Shown: in pieces, positions 58,398-64,000 of the stretch
Numbering within the stretch: position 1 is the first letter of the stretch
Layout: each line of letters starts with the position of its first letter
NCBI GenBank assembly: GCA_036676195.1
Contig: JAKFDK010000132.1
Location: forward strand, 1-64,000
Direction: 5' to 3'
Length of the DNA stretch: 64,000 nt
From: JAKFDK01 sp036676195
GTDB taxonomy: Bacteria; Bacillota; Sulfobacillia; Symbiobacteriales; ZC4RG38
Translations under genes and position numbers: made by a program
The notes under the pieces: generated by a model
The model's database searches: none
What the model was told of the DNA's origin: nothing
Seen by the model: the letters and a program-made list of their open reading frames with translations, nothing else

Positions 58398-58436
58398 GAC
58401 CGCCGCCGGGGCGAGCCCCCGGCGGCGGTCTTTCGC
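58398..58436 (+). terminator. Terminator in front of the AIM24 gene end
   Basis: GACCGCCGCCGGGG / CCCCGGCGGCGGTC with a GCGAG-type loop, then TTTCGCTTATTCTTTTT on the plus strand. It could also serve the minus-strand AIM24 transcript. Confidence 0.8.
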
Positions 58437-59165
58437 TTATTCTTTTTCAAACAGGTCTCGCAGTAATCCGCCGGCGCCGCGCGCGTGACCCGGGTCAGGC
58501 AGAGCGGCGGCCACCTGTCCCACCAGATTGCTGAAGGGTAGCGTCTGCAGCCAGACCCGCCCAGGCCCCGTCAGAGTGGTCAGGAACAGCCCCTCACCAC
58601 CAAAGATCCAGTTCTTAATGCCCTTGACCGCCGTCACGTCGAAGTGCACGCTATCCTGGAACATGGCCACATGACCAGTATCGACACGCAGCGTTTCTCC
58701 CGGCGCTAAATCCCTTTCCACCACTTCACCGTCAATCTCAAAAAAGGCCAGACCACTGCCACTGACCCGCTGCAGAATGAATCCTTCGCCGCCGAACAGC
58801 CCACCCCAGAGGTTACGCTTGAAATGCAGCCTGACCTCTACCCCCTCCTGGGCGCAGAGGAAGCTGTGTTTCTGCACAACCAGCGCCCGGCCGGGCTCCA
58901 TACGCAGGGGAATGATCTTGCCCGGTACATGTGGGGCAAACGCGATCTCACCGGAACCGCCCCGGGCGGTAAAGGTGGTCAGGGCCAGGGACTCGCCGGT
59001 AAACATCCGGCCGATGGAACCGAGCAGCCCGCCTTTAAAATTTGCATCCATGTCGATAGCTTCGGTCATCCAGGCCATGGCACCTGATTCGGTATAGACA
59101 CTCTCCCCTGACTCCAGATGAAGTGACAGGGCTTGCATGGTTGACCCGACCAGTTCAAAGCGCAT
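58437..59165 (-). CDS. AIM24/TIGR00266-family protein
   Basis: 242 aa from ATG 59165 with GAGGAGG upstream; an in-frame GTG/ATG at 59189 is before that site. The beta-rich AIM24 fold is evident from GESVYTESGAMAWMTEAIDMDANFKGGLLGSIGRMFTGESL and from the repeated GGEGFILQRVSG / FGGEGLFLTTLTGPG motifs. The family is widespread and of unknown molecular function (mitochondrial biogenesis factor in yeast). The gene is alone on its strand. Confidence 0.92.
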   Translation of the reverse strand: MRFELVGSTMQALSLHLESGESVYTESGAMAWMTEAIDMDANFKGGLLGSIGRMFTGESLALTTFTARGGSGEIAFAPHVPGKIIPLRMEPGRALVVQKHSFLCAQEGVEVRLHFKRNLWGGLFGGEGFILQRVSGSGLAFFEIDGEVVERDLAPGETLRVDTGHVAMFQDSVHFDVTAVKGIKNWIFGGEGLFLTTLTGPGRVWLQTLPFSNLVGQVAAALPDPGHARGAGGLLRDLFEKE

Positions 59166-59223
59166 GGGAGCAATCCTCCTCTGGGCCACTTCGAGGCTGA
59201 CCGCCGGGCACTGCTCTACTCAG

Positions 59224-60759
59224 CTATATGCCCGGCCGCTTGCCGCCACGACTGGCCACCCGGCGTCCACCGGCCTTCCGCAACTCCGCCAGCGCTGCTT
59301 CAGCAGCGGGAACATCACCATGCCAGTCGGTCGGATGCAGGACTTCCAGTTCGGTCTCATTGCCCTTGCCCGTAATCAGCACAATATCGCTGGTGCGGGC
59401 GGTGTGGATAGCATGGCGAATGGCGGCGACCCGGTCTTCGATCAACTCAACCTGGCAGGCGGGGTTGTCCACGCCGCCTGCGATTTCCCGGGCAATCTGC
59501 ATGGCACTCTCGGTGCGCGGGTCTTCCTCGGTCAGAACCAGCAGGTCGGCATAGGTACCGGCGATCCGCCCCATATCCGGACGCTTGGTCCGATCACGGT
59601 GCCCGGCGGAGCCAAACACCATAATAATGCGGCTGCCCACGGGCTTGAGCCGCACCATGTTGCTTAGTAACTGCCTGAACCCGTCCGGAGTGTGAGCATA
59701 GTCGACAATCACGCTGAACGGCTGGCCTCGGTCAACCCGCTGGAAGCGGCCCGGTGCCGGTTTTACCTGCTGCAGGGCAGCGGCGATCACGTCCGGGGCC
59801 CAGCCCAAAGCCATCCCCGCCCCGACCGCCGCCAGGGCATTGCTGACGTTATAATGCCCGAAGAGGTTGGGTGCCGTCACCGGAAAGGTACCGGCAGGGG
59901 TGACCAGGTCAAAGGCGGTGCCCCCCGCCGACGTCAGGTACAAGTTGACCGCCCGCAGGGCAGCGCTCGGGTCATTCAGGCTATACGTCAGTACCTGTAC
60001 CCCGTCGGGCACCTCCAGGCGCATCCGTTGCCCGTAAGGACAATCAATATTTATCACCGCGGCCGACCCGGAACGCAGTTCACGAAACAGCCGGGCCTTA
60101 GCCTGGAAGTAACTCTCCATATCCTGGTGATAATCCAGGTGTTCATGGGTCAGGTTCGTGTAAACCGCCACCGGAAACGGGCAATGGGCCACACGATCCT
60201 GTTCCAGCGCGTGGCTGGTGACCTCCATGGCCACCAGCCGGGCCCCCATTTGCACCATTTCCCGCAACAATCGGTGCAGAGTAAGCGCCTCGGGGGTTGT
60301 ATAGCCACTCTTGGCTGCAATGGTCTCACTGCCCACCACCATACCGGCCGTACCGATCACCCCTGGCCGGACCTGGCACGCTTCGGCCAACTGTTTGATC
60401 AGAAAAGCGATGGTGGTTTTCCCGTTTGTACCAGTGATACCGACCAGATCAAGCTTGCGGGCCGGATGACTGTAAAAGCAGTCAGCCAGGGCTGAAAGCG
60501 CCCACCGACCGCTCGGGACCACGATCTTGGCCACATGCGGGGGGATGTCCACCTGGCCTTCGCAGACCACCCCTACTGCACCCCTGGCCACGGCTTCCGG
60601 AATAAACTGATGGGCGTCCACCGTAGCGCCCTTGACTGCGATAAATACGTAACCCGGCTGGACCTGGCGGGAATCCGCCGCCAACCCAAGGACCGCTGTA
60701 TCCAAATCCCCGGTCACCGACGCCGGACCAAGCGCGGCCACCAGATCAGCAAGACGCAT
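59224..60759 (-). CDS. murE: MurE-family UDP-MurNAc-tripeptide ligase
   Basis: 511 aa from ATG 60759 (GGAGGG about 11 nt upstream). Mur ligase layout: N-terminal UDP-binding domain (about 1-95), ATPase domain with GITGTNGKTTIAFLIKQL (about 105-122), NLTHEHLDYHQDMESY, carbamoyl-lysine site YFQAKARLF, and a C-terminal domain with FGSAGHRDRTKRPDMG. The motif that reads the amino acid, DNPR in diaminopimelate-adding MurE, is EDPR here (LTEEDPRTES, about 418-427). Outside the dcw cluster it could be a second MurE-like enzyme rather than the main one. Confidence 0.88.
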   Translation of the reverse strand: MRLADLVAALGPASVTGDLDTAVLGLAADSRQVQPGYVFIAVKGATVDAHQFIPEAVARGAVGVVCEGQVDIPPHVAKIVVPSGRWALSALADCFYSHPARKLDLVGITGTNGKTTIAFLIKQLAEACQVRPGVIGTAGMVVGSETIAAKSGYTTPEALTLHRLLREMVQMGARLVAMEVTSHALEQDRVAHCPFPVAVYTNLTHEHLDYHQDMESYFQAKARLFRELRSGSAAVINIDCPYGQRMRLEVPDGVQVLTYSLNDPSAALRAVNLYLTSAGGTAFDLVTPAGTFPVTAPNLFGHYNVSNALAAVGAGMALGWAPDVIAAALQQVKPAPGRFQRVDRGQPFSVIVDYAHTPDGFRQLLSNMVRLKPVGSRIIMVFGSAGHRDRTKRPDMGRIAGTYADLLVLTEEDPRTESAMQIAREIAGGVDNPACQVELIEDRVAAIRHAIHTARTSDIVLITGKGNETELEVLHPTDWHGDVPAAEAALAELRKAGGRRVASRGGKRPGI

Positions 60760-60900
60760 GGCTATGTAACCCTCCACGGGGTCTGCTCGCACTCGGTTTC
60801 TATTGAGGCTCCACTAGATTGTTCTACAACCAGTTGGAAACCCCTGCCCGAACCCGTGCGCCACTGCACCCGTCTGCTGCCCGCCCATGGTGCAGATCAC

Positions 60901-61704
60901 CTACAGAGAACCCAAGAAATCGGCCACCACGCGGTTAAACATGGGCGCAGCTTCAATAAAGGGAATATGGCCGGTACCGGGCAGCACGCAGAGTTCAGCC
61001 TGGGGAATCCGCTCAGCCAGCAGTTGCCCGTTTTCCAGTGGCAGCAGGGCATCCTGGTCACCATGTATGACCAGTGTTGGCGCCGCGATGGCGGCCAACC
61101 TGGATCCGCTGCCCCCCCACGACGCGGCAGCAGACAGTTGCCGGTAATACGCGTATAGTGGAGTAGGTTTGGACATGCGCACCCGAACCATTTCTTCCAG
61201 GTCATCGGGATTACGGTCAAAATAACCAGGGGCTGTCACCACGGGAAAAGTCGCGCGCATGTTCTGCTCATGGGTCAGATGCGGGTCAGGCACCAGCCGG
61301 GCCGTGCTGGTTGGGTCAGGGTTGATCCGGTCTGCCCCGCCAGCGCTGGTCCCCACCAACACGAGTCCATCGACCAGGTCGGGCAGCGCCAGGACCAGTT
61401 CCTGGGCAATCATTCCACCCATGCTGTGGCCTACCACATGAACCCGCTCCAGTCCCAGCCCCTGCACCAGAGCTGCTGCGTCCTGGGCCAACATTTCTAT
61501 CCTGTAGGGAATATCCGGCTTGTCGCTGTCACCTACACCCCGGTTATCAAAGGTAATCACCCGAAAGGTGCGGCTCAGGAAAGGCACCTGCCGAAACCAG
61601 CACCAGCGCCAGTAACCAAGCCCGCAAATGAACAAAACCGGCGTTCCGTATCCTGCATCCTCGTACCAGAGCGCAACATCGTCGTTGACATTCTGCTTTG
61701 GCAT
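60901..61704 (-). CDS. Alpha/beta-hydrolase
   Basis: 267 aa. The nucleophile elbow GHSMGG (about residue 92-97), oxyanion region FICGLGYWRW, an acid in HGDQDALLP (about 215) and the final His in GTGHIPFIE (about 243) make a complete Ser-Asp-His set. Similar to 3-oxoadipate enol-lactonase or BioH-like esterases. The substrate is unknown. Confidence 0.92.
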   Translation of the reverse strand: MPKQNVNDDVALWYEDAGYGTPVLFICGLGYWRWCWFRQVPFLSRTFRVITFDNRGVGDSDKPDIPYRIEMLAQDAAALVQGLGLERVHVVGHSMGGMIAQELVLALPDLVDGLVLVGTSAGGADRINPDPTSTARLVPDPHLTHEQNMRATFPVVTAPGYFDRNPDDLEEMVRVRMSKPTPLYAYYRQLSAAASWGGSGSRLAAIAAPTLVIHGDQDALLPLENGQLLAERIPQAELCVLPGTGHIPFIEAAPMFNRVVADFLGSL

Positions 61705-61918
61705 CGGCCGTCTACCCCCAACGCACTATAGCCGCGGACCAAGTATACCCGGTGCCGGCGGCCGCAAGTACGGCTATGTCACCTGCTTTCAACAACCCCC
61801 GCCTCGCTCCCTCCTTGAGGGCGGTCCACCAGTCAGCCGGTTGCAATCCCCCACCACGTCCAGAGAGTCGGGGAGACTGTTCACGTCAATAGGGACTGGG
61901 ACCCTGTCTACCAGGAAA

Positions 61919-61966
61919 CCTGAACAGCCACCGGTTGCCACAAAGGCTGCCAAGCGGCTGTTCAGG
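61919..61966 (-). terminator. Large hairpin after the JAMM peptidase gene
   Basis: CCTGAACAGCC (61919-61929) / GGCTGTTCAGG (61956-61966) with a 26-nt loop. The minus-strand tail is TTTCCTGG. The remaining part of 61705-61982 shows no gene. Confidence 0.45.
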
Positions 61967-61982
61967 CCGGTCGCTGTTGCTT

Positions 61983-62429
61983 CTAACTTTGAATCACCAC
62001 TGGGTGTTCGGTAATGGTACGCTGCTCCCGGTCCAGCCAAAACCCCCGCAATATCGGCTGTTCCGATTCGGCCAGTGAACAGATCAGGTAAAGAGAATCG
62101 GGGTAATAGGCATTGTCCAGGTCAGTCTGGGAAGGATAGGCCGGCGTAGACGGGTGGCTGTGGAAGATTGCCAGCAAATCCCACCCAGCAGCATCCAGTT
62201 CCCTTAAAGCCGCAAATAGCTCTCGCTCATCCAGCCGGTAGCGGACAACCGGCTGTTCATGTGCGTTACTGCATGGGTAAAATTTCACTGGCACCCCGTT
62301 CCGGCCAGCCAACAAACCGCACCCTTCGTTGGGCCTCGCTGCCAAAACATGGGCGAACATGGCCTCCCAATACCCGGTGGAAAGCACCAGGGGGCCGGTA
62401 AGGCTTCCCACTGATCGATCACCTACCAT
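61983..62429 (-). CDS. JAMM/MPN-domain metallopeptidase
   Basis: 148 aa. Complete JAMM motif: upstream Glu in NEGCGLLAG (about 34-42) and IFHSHPSTPAYPSQTD (about 88-103; HxH, S and D zinc ligands). Bacterial members next to cysteine synthase (Mec+ type) remove a C-terminal residue from ThiS/MoaD-like sulfur carriers after cysteine is made on them. A cysteine synthase gene is 38 nt upstream, but no sulfur-carrier gene is seen here. The start ATG 62429 lacks a clear ribosome site; GTG 62411 is an alternative. Confidence 0.9.
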   Translation of the reverse strand: MVGDRSVGSLTGPLVLSTGYWEAMFAHVLAARPNEGCGLLAGRNGVPVKFYPCSNAHEQPVVRYRLDERELFAALRELDAAGWDLLAIFHSHPSTPAYPSQTDLDNAYYPDSLYLICSLAESEQPILRGFWLDREQRTITEHPVVIQS

Positions 62430-62467
62430 GCACCCGGTGGGCGGAGTTCACCGGTCCGGGAGCAGCA

Positions 62468-63400
62468 TTAGTCTTTCATCAACGAGGCGTAGCGATCACC
62501 AATGTCGCACAGGATGCACAGGACCCGGGCCCCGGCCCCCAACTCCCGGGCCAGCCGGAGCGCCGCCCAGGCAGCCGCCCCCGCCGACCACCCGCATAGA
62601 ATGCCTTCTTCCCGAGCCAGACGGCGCGCCGTTTCTACCGCGTTGGCGTCGGTCACGGTGATGACCCGGTCAATGATGCGCCGATCCAACACGCCGGGCA
62701 GAAAACCGGCCCCAATGCCCTGGATGCCGTGCCGGCCAGGCCGGCCCCCTGAAAGCACCGGGGAACCGACCGGTTCCACAGCTACCACCTTCAGGCCCGG
62801 TAAGGCTTCCTTCAAGACCTGCCCAACTCCGGTAATCGTACCCCCAGTGCCAACACCAGCCACAAAAGCATCCAGTTGGCCCGCACAGGCCGCCAGAATC
62901 TCCTGTGCCGTTGTGTGGCGGTGAATGTCCGGGTTAGCCGGATTATCAAACTGCCGGGGCATGAAGTAACCGTGCTCCTGCACCATCTCCTGCGCTGCAA
63001 ACACGGCCCCCGTCATGCCCTCAATGGCCGGGGTCAGGTGTAGTTCCGCCCCGAGCCATTTGAGCAGCCGCTGGCGCTCCAGGGACATATCATCAGGCAT
63101 GGTCAGAATCAGCCGGTACCCCTTGACTGCGCAGACCATCGCCAGACCGATGCCAGTGTTGCCCGAGGTTGGTTCCACGACGGTGTCGCCCGGCTTGAGC
63201 AAACCGTCGCGTTCCGCCGCCTCAATCATAGCTAGGGCGATCCGGTCCTTGACCGAGCCGGCCGGGTTACGCATCTCCAGCTTGGCCAGCACCGCCGCAC
63301 TGCCCGGACTCGGTAACCGGCGCAGGCGCACCACCGGCGTATGGCCGATGGTATCCAGGACGCTATCAAAAATCGGCAGTCTTTCCCCGGAGAAGGGCAC
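62468..63400 (-). CDS. cysK: Cysteine synthase
   Basis: 310 aa, PLP-dependent beta-family. PLP lysine in RNPAGSVKDRIALAM (about 44-58), substrate loop EPTSGNTGIGLAM (about 76-88), and GTGGTITGVG (about 176-185), the phosphate cup. It makes cysteine from O-acetylserine (or O-phosphoserine) and sulfide, or a protein thiocarboxylate. CysK and CysM types cannot be separated with certainty. The GTG start at 63400 follows AGGGGGTGAT. The downstream JAMM gene suggests a sulfur-carrier route. Confidence 0.93.
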   Translation of the reverse strand: MPFSGERLPIFDSVLDTIGHTPVVRLRRLPSPGSAAVLAKLEMRNPAGSVKDRIALAMIEAAERDGLLKPGDTVVEPTSGNTGIGLAMVCAVKGYRLILTMPDDMSLERQRLLKWLGAELHLTPAIEGMTGAVFAAQEMVQEHGYFMPRQFDNPANPDIHRHTTAQEILAACAGQLDAFVAGVGTGGTITGVGQVLKEALPGLKVVAVEPVGSPVLSGGRPGRHGIQGIGAGFLPGVLDRRIIDRVITVTDANAVETARRLAREEGILCGWSAGAAAWAALRLARELGAGARVLCILCDIGDRYASLMKD

Positions 63401-63443
63401 TGCAGATCACCCCCTGTCAACCGCCGCCATTGTCGGGACTGGC

Positions 63444-64000
63444 TTAAGCCTCAATGCGGATCTTGGACTCCACCGCCCCGACATCAGGTACAGCCTCCAG
63501 GGCGGCCAAAGCGCTACGAATCTGCCGTTCAACCACCCTATGGGTCACCACGGCAATCTCAGCGGTCCTGGCTGCCTCATCGGGGGTCTGCAGGATATGT
63601 GCAATGCTCACGCCCGCCTGACCCAGGGCCCCAGCCACCCGGGCCAGTACGCCCGGCTGGTCCTTCACCGTAAGCCGTAGATAATAACGGGTCTCTACAG
63701 ATTGGATGTCCTGGATCGGCTTATCGACAAAGCAGCAGCATCCCAGCGTCGCTTGCGGACTGGTCTTGGATCGGGCGGCAGCGATGACGTCGCCCAGAAT
63801 GGAACTGGCGGTGGGGAAGGAACCGGCGCCGCGGCCCAGGAACATGGTCTCGCCAACGGCATCACCGGTCACAAAGATGGCATTCAGGCTGCCATTGACC
63901 GAAGCCAGCGGGTGCTGGGCAGAAATAAAGGTCGGATGAACCCGAACCTCCACCGCGCCGTCGAGTTCCTTGCCAATGGCCAGGAGCTTGATCACCCAGC
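63444..64000 (-). CDS. hom: Homoserine dehydrogenase, C-terminal part (cut by the window edge)
   Basis: About 185 residues are visible. The end of the catalytic domain (VIKLLAIGKELDG, VHPTFISAQHPLASVNGSLNAIFVTGDAVGETMFLGRGAGSFPTASSILGDVI) is typical of homoserine dehydrogenase. A C-terminal ACT domain (YYLRLTVKDQPGVLARVAGALGQAGVSIAHI) probably gives feedback control by threonine. The N-terminal NAD(P)-binding domain lies beyond base 64000. The stop is 44 nt before the cysK start, on the same strand. Confidence 0.95.
   Translation of the reverse strand, partial: WVIKLLAIGKELDGAVEVRVHPTFISAQHPLASVNGSLNAIFVTGDAVGETMFLGRGAGSFPTASSILGDVIAAARSKTSPQATLGCCCFVDKPIQDIQSVETRYYLRLTVKDQPGVLARVAGALGQAGVSIAHILQTPDEAARTAEIAVVTHRVVERQIRSALAALEAVPDVGAVESKIRIEA

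Noticed and set aside
61789..62040. Minus-strand 83-codon frame downstream of the JAMM peptidase gene
   Set aside because: It overlaps the end of the peptidase gene in another frame and has no ribosome site or protein-like motifs.

Overview
The window is visibly G+C-rich and carries signatures of a spore-forming, high-GC Firmicute (Bacillota). These are a T-box leader in front of branched-chain amino-acid genes, a GerA-type spore germinant receptor operon, a SpoVB-family flippase, strong GGAGG ribosome sites and sigma-A-like promoters. A Symbiobacterium-like lineage would fit; this is inference, because no rRNA or tRNA gene is present.

Layout: the left edge (1-119) is the 5' end of a group IIC intron sitting directly behind a terminator. 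Next comes a TPR protein gene followed by a tiny secreted-peptide gene (179-1153, minus). The minus strand then holds an ilv-leu operon, ilvN-ilvC-leuA-ilvE-nudix-ilvD-ilvB (9495 to 1283), behind a T-box. A pheA/DUF47 pair, a MarR regulator, a SpoVB-like flippase and a coupled ABC exporter pair follow. An FMN riboswitch drives ribD-ribE-ribBA-ribH (18445-22131, plus). Further right are a cyclophilin lipoprotein, a degenerate kinase with a Pro/Gln/Thr repeat, and two chemoreceptors. The second chemoreceptor lies behind a c-di-GMP riboswitch and terminator. Between the chemoreceptors are a LysR gene and mocA/xdhC.

From 31463 to 48935 lie two minus-strand cobalamin operons, each with its own cobalamin riboswitch. 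One is (cobT-like stub)-cobS-pduX-cobD-cobC. The other is btuC-btuF-btuD-cobB-cobO-cobU-cobQ-cbiB. Together they cover B12 uptake, adenosylation, amidation, aminopropanol-arm synthesis and nucleotide-loop assembly; no corrin-ring genes are seen here. Between them sit a gerAA-AB-AC operon with a two-TM fourth gene and a second TPR/peptide pair (39513-40574). Right of 49000 are infA with an apparent CTG start, a YwbE-like protein, an MFS transporter, a third TPR/peptide pair (51884-52983), an acyl-CoA dehydrogenase/SDR/Fe-alcohol dehydrogenase operon and several small conserved proteins. The right edge has an unexplained structured RNA (58100-58193), an AIM24 protein, a MurE-family ligase, a hydrolase, a JAMM peptidase next to cysteine synthase, and the 3' part of homoserine dehydrogenase.

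The most notable pattern is the repeated TPR-protein plus 32-34-residue secreted-peptide cassette. Three diverged paralogous copies occur in one window, and each peptide has a signal sequence and an 8-11-residue predicted mature tail ending in Arg. This has the architecture of a Rap/Phr-like (RRNPP) peptide signalling system, but with no DNA-binding or phosphatase domain that I can recognise.
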